Positions 12,310 to 24,612 of a stretch of DNA of 64,000 nucleotides are shown one piece after another; positions within the stretch are counted from its first letter, which is position 1; each line of letters begins with the position of its first letter. Origin of the DNA: Pararge aegeria. Taxonomy: Eukaryota; Arthropoda; Insecta; Lepidoptera; Nymphalidae. The stretch lies in NCBI RefSeq assembly GCF_905163445.1, contig NC_053187.1, forward strand, positions 12,710,001-12,774,000. The letters are read 5' to 3'. Made by a program: the position numbers and the translations under genes. The notes under the pieces were generated by a model. The model saw only the letters and a program-made list of their open reading frames with translations, made no database searches and had not been told where the DNA came from.

Positions 12310-13980
12310 TCAAATCTATACCATAGGAGCATATTTCACCATTGACTATAACTTTCTTGTACTACACGAGAGATGTAAGGTACGAGTGTGAGGTACGAGT
12401 AGATATCAGGAAATATAGGTTTGTCTATATTTCTTTTCGTGGGGTAACATATGAATAGCTTTTCTTACGGTGATGTTTCTGCAGATTGGAATCGCGTATT
12501 ATTTGGCAATCTTTTGAATTTCAGTTTCGTGAATTGATTTTCTTACATAGTTTACATAGTTTTGTTTTATGATGAGAAAGATTTTTAACATTTAGTATTT
12601 TGTGTACCGATACCTGTGTGGGTCAAGGCTATGTTAGTTATGTTAGGTTGAGAGGCCTAGTTTTCTTTACTAAACGTTAACTTTATTATTTCCTAGCCAA
12701 GTTTAAAAAAATAGGATTTTATCATTCGATAGATGTTTCCAGTAATAAGAAATTAACATAACTGAATTAGGTTTTGGAATTTCACTACTGAATTCTGAAA
12801 ATGGAAACAATTAGCAACCACGTAGGTTTTATACGGGAGTACCTACCAAATATTTATGATTTATATTTCAAATTGCTATACAACTCAAATAATTGGTCTT
12901 TATATTGGTATTATAGAAATAGTGATCCACGAAATTCTTAATTCTTCTAAGTTCCTTGTGGGAGCAACAATCGAATGCTATCATAAGATTGCACTGATAC
13001 AGATTCTCTTATGCCTTTGTAAATTTACTGAGAAATCCATAGCTTTTCAACGTTAAGTCTATCGAGAATATAATTAATTCATCGTTATACCTGCGTTAGG
13101 TGTTAGCACGCTCAAAATGAAAACGCTCTTTCTTAAATTTTTTTAGGGCTATAACTGTTCACCACTATTATAATTAGTTAAGTATATTTTTAATGATAAT
13201 ATATTTAAATGATACGGAGATAAAAAAATACAGTTTGCTGCTTTTTGAATATGATTCTGTTGAAGTTTCATCGTGGTCCGTGTAAAGCACGTAGCTTATT
13301 TTGGTTTTTTTCTCAAAAAAACTTGCGATTTATAAATCTTTTAATGAAACCAAGGAAAATACAATAAGCTATAAAATAATTGTATGTACGAGTATATTCA
13401 ATTTAAAGGGTTTGCAAAGTTCATTCACACTGGCAATGTAAATTTCGCCTTACACCAAGATCCATTGTTCTTTATTTTGCGGTCCCTGTTAATATTCAAG
13501 ACGTCCTTTGTCAGAAAACTGTCACGGCAGGGTTTGTGTCTGGATGTTTGTTTAGGACGGTGCGCTACATCTTGGTAGACGACAAATATTTGTGGTTGTT
13601 GATGACAAGATCCGTGTAAAATTTAAGAGTTGTTGTTGTATTGATCTATACACATATTATTATAGTGCCATCTGTGTTTAAGAGCATTCGAAACTTACGT
13701 AGCTTAGTTTTTTTGATTGCATCAAAAGCGCCTTTTAAAGAAAACCTAGACCTATTTTAATAAGATGCACTGAAAAGGTATCTACCGATTACGATGATAC
13801 GGGGCTGGGTGCTTACCGCATTGCTTAAAACGTATTAATTAAATATTGCTGTCGTTATGCTTTTTTAGGTGTAGCTTTAGCTGACAGAGCTTGTCCGGGG
13901 AGTGTATAATGAATGAAAAGACTTTTATTATACACCACAGAGAAATTCACAGAGATACAAATACAATAATTACAATAATT
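12310..13980. other. AT-rich sequence, nothing recognised
   Basis: Short open frames only, none with coding-like composition or splice context. Confidence 0.4.
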
Positions 13981-13982
13981 TA

Positions 13983-14237
13983 ACGGGCGATTGGCGCAAT
14001 GAGCAGCGATCCTCCTTTCTGAGTCCGTGGGTTCGATTTCCACAACTGGAAAATGTTTGTGTTATGAACATGATTGTTTTTCAGTGTCTGGATGTGTATC
14101 TGTAATTTATAAGTATGAATGTATATTATTCATAGAAATATTCATTATTCATTTCAGTACCCATAACTCAAGCTACGCTTACCTTGGGACTAGATAGCGA
14201 TGTGTGTATTTTCTTAGTTTATTATTATTATTATTAT
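13983..14237 (+). repeat. tRNA-headed SINE, family A, with small deletion in the head
   Basis: Same layout; about nine bases are missing between the A and B boxes and the box B is GGTTCGATTTC. The tail is (ATT)n. Confidence 0.75.
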
Positions 14238-14418
14238 CATTCGAGATTTACTCTCACGCCCGTGTACAAAATAAATACGTAAAATGATCCAAAACAACAT
14301 TAATATACTTACTTATATACAGTATAAGTATAAGTATAATACATAGAGATTAATACACTTAAATATACATTACATTTTTATTATTATTATTATTACTAAT
14401 AGAGCATTAAGAAAGAAG

Positions 14419-14554
14419 CAGTGGCGGGTTTTTGACCAGGGTATGCATAAAGAAGGGAGATGGCATAACATTGAAAAATCCTTCCCCTTTATGAGTTATA
14501 CAAAAATTTTAGGGTATGCAGCGCTTTTGTGCGTATATGAAGTGCACGCCACTG
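14419..14554. mobile_element. Second hAT-type MITE of the same family
   Basis: 136 bp, CAGTGGCGGG to GTGCACGCCACTG. Flanks GAAAGAAG and GGAAGAAG agree at 7 of 8 bases. Internal AGGGTATGCA motifs match the copy at 8568. Confidence 0.7.
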
Positions 14555-14649
14555 GGAAGAAGGTACAATTTGGCGGCCTTATCGCTATATAGCGCTCTCT
14601 TCGAAGAGAAGTTTTAACCGTCATGCGTATTTCTGTCGCGAACCAGCAT

Positions 14650-14835
14650 TACTGTGTTCCAGTATTGCTGTGTTCCAGCCTTGTTATGTTATAGCATTTC
14701 TGTGTTCCGATCTGAAGAGCGTGGTTGCCAGTGCTACAGGCACATGAGGCTCAACACCTTCGCCTTAGCTTGACGGCCAAAGGGCGGCAAAAATTTCCTT
14801 GCATGCCCCACGAAGTGTTCCTCTCTTTATAGTCA
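14650..14835 (-). repeat. Family C copy, minus strand
   Basis: Reverse complement of the family C order: GTGTTCCAG blocks, GCACATGAGGCTCAACACC, CTTGCATGCCCCACGAAGTG. Confidence 0.5.
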
Positions 14836-14837
14836 AA

Positions 14838-15490
14838 AAAAAACTTTAGTAATATTATATTCTCTATTCTTAAGACATGTAGATGTGTTTAAGCTATTAT
14901 TTTATATTAGTACTGCAATACTAGTACCAAAGCTTAAAGCATAAAGCTACAATATTATTTTCAGCATGATAATAGTTGAAATTTAATTTTCTTATAAAGA
15001 AATTTATGATAGAATTTATGATTTTTCACGCCGAGATAAATATAATCTCTTTAGTCTGAAAAAAACTTTCGTATTATTATATTCTCTATTCTTAAGATAA
15101 TATGTAGATGTGTTCGACATATTATTTTATATTAATACTGCGATGTAATTAATTATGTGATGTGTACATAGTGTAGTGACATGTGTTTACATTATTTACT
15201 TTGGTATTTGTAGGGCATTTACAAACACCCTACAAATATTATTGTGTTAAATATTCGGTATTAAATGTTCGTGTATTTTTTATTTAAATTTAACTAGTAT
15301 GTTAATTTATTTATGTGGTTTAATTTCATATCTTTACTTCGTGCACCATCCACTGTCCGATACACTATACACTTAAAGCATAAAGCTAAAATATAATTTT
15401 CAACATGATAACAGTTGAAAATTAAAAAAGAAATTTATGATAGAATTTATGATTTTTCATGCCGAGATAAACATAAAATCTTGAGTCTGA
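14838..15490 (+). repeat. Direct repeats
   Basis: A block at 14838-14925 (TTATATTCTCTATTCTTAAG) recurs at 15061-15145. A block at 14930-15070 (CTTAAAGCATAAAGCTACAA to GCCGAGATAAATAT) recurs at 15371-15490. Confidence 0.55.
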
Positions 15491-16439
15491 CAGCATTAAA
15501 TAAGAATATACGGACAGGGGTTCTACTAATGAAATGTAAATTACAGGGCTTGTGTTTATTTAATAATAGTGGTTTGGTTTGCTTGGGTTTGTTTGATGAG
15601 GTTCTTGTATAAGAGAATATATTATTCCGAAGGAATTGTAAATCATTACTTGAAAGCTTTAATAGCTGAAATGTGTTTGGCAAAAGATTTACTAATGTCA
15701 GGAAGTTTCTCTACCGACTCTACTCTAAGTAAATAAACTAAAACTTATCGAACAAAGCTATTTCTATGTCTACTGTTATACATAACTTGTAATGGTTATA
15801 ATTTTTTTTTTTTTGTCTGTCTTTATACTGTTAACTACCGTTGGCGATTCAAAAATTCCTTAGCTTGGCGATTTTCTCGTTTTCTCCTACCACAACGCAA
15901 TAATCAATTTTACCTATAGCTGTGACAAGCACTAAAATCAAAAATTTCTATTTTAATTCAAATATTGTTGTGTTGTTTGTTATTAAAATATTTCTATTTT
16001 AATTCGTAGTTTCCGAGGGCAAAGAAATTTTCTTTTACCACTACAAGTTTTCCCTTGACTGCAATCTCACCTGAGTAATTCTGCAGTCTAAGATAGATAG
16101 ATTTACGTCTTTATTGCAACAAAACACAAAGAAACACTACAAACTAAGACATAATTACATAGTGTTGGGGTGCAAAGGCCTTATCACTTAAAGTGATTTT
16201 TACAGCCAACCTAAGGGTAAGAAGCTATCTGTAAAACGGACAGTGGATGGTGCACGAAGTAAAGATATGAAATTAAACCACATAAATAAATTAACATACT
16301 AGTTAAATTTAAATAAAAAATACACAAACATTTAATACCGAATATTAAACACAATAATATTTGTAGGGTGTTTGTAAATGCCCTACAAATACCAAAGTAA
16401 ATAATGTAAACATATGTCACTACACTATGTACACATCAC
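15156..16439. repeat. Pair of about 205-bp inverted repeats around 870 bp
   Basis: 15156-15360 (GTGATGTGTACATAGTGTAG to CCATCCACTGTCCG) recurs inverted at 16235-16439 with only a few differences. The pair could be the ends of a DNA element or two opposed copies of one repeat; I see no transposase frame between them. Confidence 0.6.
16035..16100 (+). repeat. Family D fragment
   Basis: CCCTTGACTGCAATCTCACC followed by GCAGTCTAAGATAG. Confidence 0.4.
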
Positions 16440-17017
16440 TTAGTTACGTAGATGTCAAGTAGTTGGTGAGTAAACCTGAAAGGGCAGATACTAGATAGCA
16501 GTTTCATTAGACCCATACCCCTATAAACAGATTTCTACGCCTCGTACCATAACACTAAATAGCTTGGCATCATCATCCCCCCAGACCAGACCAGAGAGAA
16601 TTTAGAAATCATTAATTCCTGAATTTTTCTCGTTGGACATCGAAACCGGATCTCTTATTTAAAAGCTATAGAGCTCACCAATCCAAACTGACAAAAAAAA
16701 CGATCTCAATATACGCTTGATTGGTTAAGGTCATAGATGCCCAACAAAGGTCGTCTCACTCACAAACGGAATACTCAAAGGCAATGAAGCTATCAGTAAT
16801 CATTAATGGAAGATGTTCGTCTCATTTCACGTGTTAGTACCTCTTGGGGACGATTTGCTAGCAGCACAAATATGTGTTCAGTATTCAATCTTCCCCGTTA
16901 TTGCCCAAGTGGGACGCTCGCCTCCAGTTAATCTTTATAAGGTAGGCTAGGTTCATTAGGGAAAGAAAAGTAGGCAATGTATAATGGAATTTCTTAACGG
17001 TGGCATTTTTATATAAT

Positions 17018-17170
17018 CCCTATCCCTACTAATATTATAAATGTGAATGTAAGTTTGTTTGTAACGCTTTCACGCGAAAACTGCAAAACCGATTTTCATG
17101 AAACTTTTTATACAAATTCTTAGAGGTATTAGAAGTAATATAGTATACTTTTCATTAACAAAAAAATTAC
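17018..17170 (+). repeat. Same family as 5098-5545, 3'-truncated
   Basis: CCTATCCCTACTAATATTAT through CCGATTTTCATGAAACTTTT, then lost after the GTAATATAGTATACTTTTC stretch. Confidence 0.58.
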
Positions 17171-18378
17171 GTATGATAAAAAAATGTTTGTGAAAATATC
17201 TTTAGTTAGGAATAAAATACGTTGCCAAAATACTTTTTGACATCCTTTTGACCTTTTAAAAAGGTTTAATTTAATATAAATAGTACCTAACGTGTACCTA
17301 CGTATAAAACTTTAGCAGGGAAAATAAGTACTACGTAGTATAAGTAGTATAAAGTTATGGGCCAGAGTTGAAAATATCATTGAAATGTATCATCGTAAAC
17401 TATAGGCTTATTAAAACTAAGATTATATTCTATATCTATACTATTCTATATCTATAATTAATATTAAAAAGAGTAAAATTTGTTAGGTTTGTTGCTTTGT
17501 TTGTACCGAATTGGCTCCAAATGCACTTGACCGATTTTAACCATTTCTTTGCCAAAAGAAAGCCCAACTATCACGAAGTAACATGAGCTATTCATTACAA
17601 TTTCATCATCAATCATCATTCGCAGGGTGCGAATTATCGTCCCACATTGCAGCCCTCGTTTCTCAGGAAAGACGGTTTTAGAGCATAGACCCACAACGCT
17701 GCACCAATGCAGGTTGGTTCGCTTTAACGACTATTACCACAATTAAGTGAAAATAACCCGGACCGATGGCTTTACGTGCTCTCCGAGGCACGGGGTGTGA
17801 CACCGCCAACTTCGTAACACAAGACCTCCTGACCCGTAGTAGAACCTAGCCACTAGACCAACGAGGCAGTTAAAGCAAATAAAATACTTAATACTCTTTC
17901 TTTACAGCGTGGGGTCTAAGTTGGAGGAGAGTTTGTTAGTTAGGTAATTGGATTGATCGCTGACTTCAAACGCATTTTGAGATTTACGAGACCAATTTAA
18001 ATCAAGGCACCCGAGTGTCTGATTTAAATGACAAAGTCAGGTAGCGATTGCTTAAAGATTAGATTCCGATGTTTCACTGATTCCGCCGATTTATAGGTTT
18101 ATCTGCTCAATTGAAATTCAAGGAGAGATAAAATATCCCAGCTTATAGATTTTCTGTGTATTGTAAATTACTAAATCAGCGTCTGTAGTCCATTTCACTA
18201 AGGAGTCTTGATACTATCAAAGAGAGGTATAACATCGTTAATTCAAAAGAGTATCATTGAATCGAATTACTTAACAATTGTTTCTTGCAGATTCGTCTGC
18301 ATTATCATAGAAAAACATATTTTATTGTTTTCGGTTTGTGACTTTAATAAGACATATCTTGAGTAAATACTCGTATAT

Positions 18379-18577
18379 GAAGCGGTGATAACGATTACAA
18401 GCTCGACTTCACTTTCGTTGGGCCGAGTTTGAATCCCAGCACGCACCTTTAACTTTTCTAAGTTATATGCGTTTTAAGTAATTAAAATATCACTTGCTTC
18501 AACGGTGAAAGAAAACATCTTGAGGAAACCTGCATGCCGGGGAATTCTTTATAATGTTTTCAAAGGTGTGTGATTAC
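18379..18577 (+). repeat. SINE family B, 3' part replaced
   Basis: Shows the family B sequence (GGTGATAAC head-like start, then CACTTGCTTCAACGGTGAA, ATCTTGAGGAAACCTGCATG). It then switches abruptly to family C sequence. Confidence 0.6.
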
Positions 18578-18720
18578 AGCTGCAACCGCGTCCTTTAGAC
18601 CGGAAGACAGCTTTGCGATAGTGCTTCTTAGCGGCAGAAATAAGCATGGTAGAAGTACTTCCCCGGACGAGCTGTCACAAAAAGCTCTTCTACTACTACT
18701 GCTACTATTTTATGATTATA
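18577..18720 (+). repeat. Family C repeat fragment joined to a family B SINE
   Basis: Matches the 3' part of the family C copy at 8060-8320 (AGACCGGAAGACAGC, TAAGCATGGTAGAAGTACTT). Confidence 0.55.
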
Positions 18721-18727
18721 ATATTCA

Positions 18728-19010
18728 CATGAAGCTGTGATAACCTTTGGTCTCCGAGTTTGATGCCCAGCACGCTTTTCTTTTCTTCCTTTTCGGAGTT
18801 ATGTGCATTTTCAGTTTATGCAATTTGAAGAATCACTTGATATAGACGGTAAAGGAAACAACGTGAGGAAATATGCATACCTGAAAGGTGGAGACCTTTC
18901 AGGTATGCATATTTATGGTAACCGTACCTACCAATCCGCACTAGACCGGCATGGGCCTGAACCCTTCGCATTATAAGAGGAGTGGCCTATAGAAGGACAG
19001 TTAATAATTA
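18728..19010 (+). repeat. SINE family B with internal hairpin
   Basis: Family B order from the GTGATAACC head to ACCAATCCGCACTAGACCGG and the 3' end. A 20-bp inverted copy of its own sequence (18870-18913) replaces part of the body. Confidence 0.65.
18870..18913. repeat. Perfect 20-bp hairpin within a SINE
   Basis: Arms 18870-18889 and 18894-18913 with a 4-base loop. The left arm is ordinary family B SINE sequence; the right arm is its inverse. Confidence 0.8.
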
Positions 19011-19112
19011 AGGTATTAACATTATAATATTGCTATATTAATGAGTAAATAGCTATTCCTTCAGTTTTGTTTAAAATCGCAAGTTGTTTTCTGTTGTTAA
19101 AAATATTCGTTT

Positions 19113-19144
19113 CCAGAATGCAATGGGGATCCATTGCATTCTGG
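19113..19144. repeat. Perfect 14-bp hairpin
   Basis: CCAGAATGCAATGG, loop GGAT, exact inverse. Confidence 0.75.
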
Positions 19145-19302
19145 GCCTCTTTGCAAAATTTAAGCAAAATATGGGATTATCTGTGCATTTTTAACAACGG
19201 CCTTTTTTAAAATCTTCATTAAAGGTAACTTGATGCTTCGTGGCTTAGCAGGGTTTGCCAATACCCTGACATCAAATTGAACATATGAAAAGATCCCGGT
19301 GA

Positions 19303-19537
19303 ACGGCCGATTGGCGCAGTTTGCAGCGACCCTGCTTCAGTTTTTTTTTTAATTTTCCTAAATTCATAGTGGTGTACGAATAAAGAGTTAAATAAAATAA
19401 AATAAATATATTGCTATTTATTTATGTATATTATTCATAAAAATATTCATCAGTCATCTTAGTAACCAAGCTACGCTACGCTTACTTTGAGGCTAGGTGG
19501 CGATTTGTGTATTGTCGTAGTATATTTATTTATTTAT
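19303..19537 (+). repeat. Rearranged family A SINE
   Basis: Box A half of the head is intact, then box B is replaced by a T-run and unrelated sequence, after which the normal SINE 3' half resumes and ends in (ATTT)n. Confidence 0.65.
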
Positions 19538-20019
19538 ACTGTGAAGTAAATTTATGAAATATTGCTTTATTCTATTTTTTAAAATATTTTGCTTTTGAAA
19601 TTGTTGATAGTGGCATGCATGTGATCCTGGCTATAGGCTAAATATCTATTTTTCATATCAAAACTAGCTGTATTTCTAGAAAAAATCTGAGGGAGCTGTA
19701 ACCAGGGTCTAAGGGCCCTAAACCCTTGCCATGGCAAGAAGAAAAGGTTTCTATAGCTCCATATTATTTTTATACCCATCTCCAGCATGCACGCTTTATA
19801 TTTATGTGCCTTTCATAAAGAAATATTCAAAAGTTATTTAATAAATATATATATACACATTGTTTTTGTTTTTGTTTTTAAAGCATCCCATTATTTGAGA
19901 GACTAGAATTATGGTGAAATTCTAATTTTAAGCTGTGTTTTCTTGTAAAAAAATCATTTTAATTAATGAAAAGAATGAAAACTCATATTATATATGGAGC
20001 GATATTCATCACCACCATA

Positions 20020-20215
20020 TATCATCATCATCATCGTTTCAACCAATGGACGTCCACTGCTGAACTGGAGTTCAAGAATCAACGGTCCTGGGCCGCTTGC
20101 CTCCCAGCGACACGCCTGATGTCTGTCCACCGCGTTGGCGCCCGACCGCTACGCGGCGTTTACCGGTGCGGGGTCGCGATTCCAGCACCACCATTAGTCT
20201 CTTCTATTGGGGTTA
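20020..20215 (-). pseudogene. RTE-type LINE fragment, degenerate
   Basis: CAACCAATGGACGTCCACTG, TTCAAGAATCAACGGTCC and the TTTACCGGTGCGGGGTCGCG block, in the same order as at 6225. A plus-strand open frame here is a shadow. Confidence 0.48.
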
Positions 20216-20339
20216 GGGGCATGAGGCGTATATCTATTTTAGACAAAGCCAATAAAAACAAGGTAAGAAATATTCATTTGAAGCCGGTGCAGTTTCTGTA
20301 TGCTAAACCGGCTAAACCCTTTCATCCGGATCAGTGACG

Positions 20340-20412
20340 TGGTTGAGCCAAACATAGCAAACAATCAAATAAACAAACAGCCATACTTTCGTATTCATAA
20401 GATTAGTACTCG
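20340..20412. repeat. Short LINE 3'-end-like fragment
   Basis: AACAAACAGCCATACTTTCG followed by ATAAGATTAGTACTCGTA, a form often seen at RTE-like 3' ends. Confidence 0.35.
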
Positions 20413-20552
20413 TACGTAAGCGTATAGGTCGGAGCGCCCCGACTGTAATGTAATTTTGTTAAGGATTCGTTGTTTATCGTTGTAATTCAGTAGTCTGTGC
20501 CTATAATTGCTCTGTTTATACGAATTAGCTTTTGCTACACACGAGTGGAATC

Positions 20553-20619
20553 TCCCATCTAATGATAACTAAGTATTAGTTATAAACTATAACTAACTAT
20601 TAGTTATCATTGGATGGGA
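20553..20619. repeat. 20-bp inverted repeat
   Basis: TCCCATCTAATGATAACTAA at 20553-20572 and its inverse, with one mismatch, at 20600-20619. Confidence 0.65.
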
Positions 20620-21761
20620 CATTTTGACTAGCGAATTTAATTATGGTATTTAATCCATAAACATCGCAAATTTTTATCGCGGCTTGCGTTGCATTTGTAC
20701 CTTTTTTTGTAGTAAAATTTCAAAATATATCGAATTTCTTCATTAGATTCACTCATCTTCACAGTACGAAAAACAAATAAAATTCACACATTTTCCTAAT
20801 TTGAATTTGGAATTATTTTCTTTAAAATTTAAACTTTTAATGATACCAAAACCAGCCAGATACAAATAGTATAGCCAAAGAGATTTTATTACAAGTTTAT
20901 ACATACTATAATGCGAAAAGACTTTTTCCCCAACCTAATATATAGGCTTGTCTTATTAGCTTGAATTACTGTTATCAAGTAAACCACAAATGTGTGATCT
21001 GAAGGCAAAAATTTAAATACAAAGAATTCATTCTAATATGCAGTTTAAAAGGTTCTAAGGTAAGTAATGAAAAATACTTGGTGCGTAGTTACTAGTCGTT
21101 AGTGCTTAACACCGCAAAATTCATTCTAATATAAGGTACGTTGAAAAGTAATTAAGTAAATTAAAGTTAAATCCCTTTGTTCCTGTGTTATGGACTTGGT
21201 GGTAGTGTACGAGGTCTAAGATCGAAACTACACATTCGTTATTTTATGTTACTATATTAAACAATAGTTTTCATTTAATTAAAATATTACATTGGAATAT
21301 TAACCTGGTCAAAATAAATAAATTCCTTTCCACCTAAAATATAATTAAATTCGCGTATGTAATTATATGAAGTGAGACACGGCATTTCTGCTACATTTTA
21401 AGCTTCATTTGCGTTAAGCCCAAAACAAACATAATTATTTGCGCTCGTATGTATTTTGTGTTTGTATCTTGAACAATTGGGGTTATTGCGAGACCGCAGT
21501 GACAGACTGTGGCATTTTGTGGTTTGTACATTTTGTTGAACATTTTAGCTATTTGGCTAAACCACGCTACACGTTGCATGTTGATAAGTTCAACATATTA
21601 TGCGGTTTCGTTTCAATAAAGAATGAGCTATAATGTTTCCGCCCGTAAAATATTACAGGAACATCTAAATCTATACGGATCGTTGAATTATCTCACTACA
21701 AACACTCACACATGAGTCAACACTGAGAAATTTCTTTACATTCAATTGGCATAAAGAAATC

Positions 21762-22090
21762 ATGAAAATTAAGCTTAGTTTTTTATACTCCGCGGAAAGC
21801 AGGAGAATCTGTTTGGTGTAATTTATAACTTCTCCAATCCTTATACTAAGTTTGACTTAACAATTATCCATCGTAAACTCAACAACTCCTGAGCATCCTC
21901 AGCTCCTCACCTCTACGCAGGTTTCTGAGCGAAACGTGCGTAGAGGGTACATTGCCAAAGATCTGGTAAGGATCGGAAAAATTATAAATTACACCATACA
22001 GGTTCTGCTTTTCGCGGAGTATAGCCAATTAAGCTTAATTTTCATAATATATCATGGAATTCCGCAAAGTAACGCCTGCTTCTATCCAAT
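21762..22090. repeat. Foldback element, copy 3
   Basis: Arms at about 21762-21845 and 21960-22050, with a rearranged centre. The right end CCGCAAAGTAACGCCTGCTT then CTATCCAATA is shared with copy 1. Confidence 0.65.
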
Positions 22091-22311
22091 ATACAGAAAT
22101 CACTTCTGTTAACTTAAGATCTACGAGGGTTTCATGTTAATTAATATGTTGTTCCCCATCGCCTGGAACCGCCTAACAGCCATTGTGAACATTGAATTTT
22201 GGTATTTTTGTGTGTTGCTGAGAGCTTATCAGAGGCTCTTCATCTCAGAACTCAACATGTACAAAAATAACATTTGACGACAAAATTGTTTCGTAATAAA
22301 TTCAAAAATTT

Positions 22312-22475
22312 TAAATTTATTTATTTCAAGTAGGTCCAGTTTATAAGCACTTTTGTAACGTCAAGTCAGTCTGTTTGCAGTAACTTTACCACCGGTTCGG
22401 TAGGCAGATTTCACCCAGGTGAGCCGGCAAGAAACTCAGCAGATTGCTCTTTTTCAAAATCATTTAACAGTTTAC
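22312..22475 (-). repeat. LINE 3' end, minus-strand copy
   Basis: TTTATTTATTTCAAGTAGG, CCACCGGTTCGGTAGGCAGA and GGCAAGAAACTCAGCAGATT in reverse order. Confidence 0.58.
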
Positions 22476-23119
22476 AATCTTTTAAATTTTATTAAAAAGG
22501 CCTTTTATCTTAAAAAAAATAAAAAATAATGCTTTTTAAACTACATTTTATGATAATAAGAACTGAAAAATGCTTCGTACCATAAAATTTAATGAAATGT
22601 ACAACAAATAGTTATTATCAATAGTTTGGTTCCATTATTGCGATTTTCCTTTGAGACAATTTCTGTAATCTCAATAACTTCTGAAGTTTGGTTCAAAAGT
22701 TATTGAGATTTGATCCAAAAATACTAAACACACAAGTGAAATAATGCTTAGGGGTTGGTTCAAAAACGATTTAATGATCCGTCTCATACAACATTAATCA
22801 CAGAAATTCTGTTCTCGGAAATACACTTCTCATTGTAATGTTTCAATAGATCAAGTTGATAAGATACTCTATCGTATATTTGAAATGCTGGTATTAGTTT
22901 TCCTTCCCCCGAGGTCAATCGTTGTTTTCGATACTATAAATACCCTCCCGTGACTTTATCTACCTGAAATTTCTGTGTTTCAAGAATCAATACTCGGGTA
23001 AATAATTCAGTATAAGGCTGCATCTAGCTTGGAGATGGCCATAGTCAACGCCGGAATACTTAATCTCACAGAACATTATAAATGCTACGCAGACAAAGTT
23101 AAGGCCACCAGCTAATTGA

Positions 23120-23225
23120 GATTACTGGTCAACGCCTATAAACAGAGCAACACTTCTCAGGGTATGCAAGGAACATTATAGTATACAAAGTGCCACTTTG
23201 TCTCCATAAACCTGAAGCAACAATA
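23120..23225 (+). repeat. Family C fragment
   Basis: GCCTATAAACAGAGCAACAC followed by TTCTCAGGGTATGCAAGGAA. Confidence 0.5.
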
Positions 23226-23251
23226 ATATTGTTTCGTAATACCCTATCTAT

Positions 23252-23475
23252 CTATATATATAAAAGAGGAAGTGTGTGAGTATGTTCCGTATAGGATCCG
23301 AAACGGCTGGACCGATTTCAATGAAACTTTCAGGGAATCTCCGGATTGACCTGGCGAGTAATCCTGTAAAGTTTGGTGACGATCGGAGTACTCCTATTTT
23401 TGAACTGTCAAATTGTCAAATACAGATTTTATTTACTTCTAATGATATTCTATTGTTGGGTATACATGGGTGTCG
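23252..23475 (+). repeat. Related dispersed repeat
   Basis: TATATATATAAAAGAGGAAG, CGAAACGGCTGGACCGATTT and CAATGAAACTTTCAGG resemble common lepidopteran non-coding repeats. The short frame inside is a by-product. Confidence 0.4.
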
Positions 23476-23849
23476 ATAATGATCTTCACCCGCTCGAGAA
23501 GAGAAAAGAAGAGAATGAATACGGAGAGAAATAAATGATTTAATATATTATGAGACTTAAATTAAAAATTTAATTATGTAAGTTTATTGAAATATGAAAT
23601 CATATTTCGAGCTATAAGAAACTCGTCGAGCCAGTTTTCTTACCTTTCCTAGAACTAGAACAAATTATGGTAAAAAATCCCTTACCTTTGAAGGCGCCAA
23701 ATTTTATAATAAAATACTTACCTATACTTATAAAAAATGTAAACTCATTCAATGTATTCAAAACTAAAATGGCTTCTTATATATTAAGTAATACCAATAA
23801 ATTTTAATACGAATACATTGAAATTGAATGAGTGGATAATAGTAAAATT

Positions 23850-24115
23850 AAATAAATAAATATAAATAAATATATTACGACAATACACACGTCGCCATCT
23901 AGGCCCAAAGTAAGCGTAGCTTGTGTTATGGGTACTAAGATGACTGTTGAATATTTTTATAAATAAAATACATAAATACTTAGAATATACATATAAACAC
24001 CCAGACACTGAAAAATATTCATGCTCATCACACGAACATTTTCCAGTTGTGGGAATCGAACCCACGGCCTTGGACTCAGAAAGCAGGATCGCTGCAAACT
24101 GCGCCAATCGGCCGC
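23850..24115 (-). repeat. tRNA-headed SINE, family A, full length
   Basis: (AAATA)n tail at the left, head with boxes B and A at the right. Confidence 0.82.
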
Positions 24116-24454
24116 CAATTAAATTTAGTTTAGTCTAATGGCGAAGTGTATTAATTTATTACAGAAAATTAAGTTTCCTATGTAAGTGACTTCCTGCTCT
24201 TTTTATGGGAATAAATGTCTTTAAACCTATATCGTAGATCAAAACTGCATTGCTGCAACTGCATCTACTAGATGGCGCTACAATCGCTATAAGACTGATA
24301 AAGAGGTCACAAATTAATTTCTTCATTCGGAAACAAAGTGGTTAAGCGCTCAAGCCGCGATAGCCAGAGAATCGCAGGCTTAAATCAGCAGGTTTTCTGA
24401 TTAGAGGCTTTGGCCGTCGCTAGTTACCTCTCTACGGATAAAGACGTGCAGCTC

Positions 24455-24612
24455 AGCGATTTAGTGTTCCGGTGCGTTGTCGCATGGAAACCGATTAGGG
24501 GTATGAGTACCATACTACCTAACAAGTAATCCCGCTACCATTTCAGACTGAATCATCACTTACCACCAGGTGAGATTTCAGTCAAAGGCTAACTTGTAGT
24601 GGAATAAAAAAA
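24455..24612 (-). repeat. Family D copy, minus strand
   Basis: ACCGATTAGGGGTATGAGTA, then CATCACTTACCACCAGGTGA on this strand. Confidence 0.5.
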
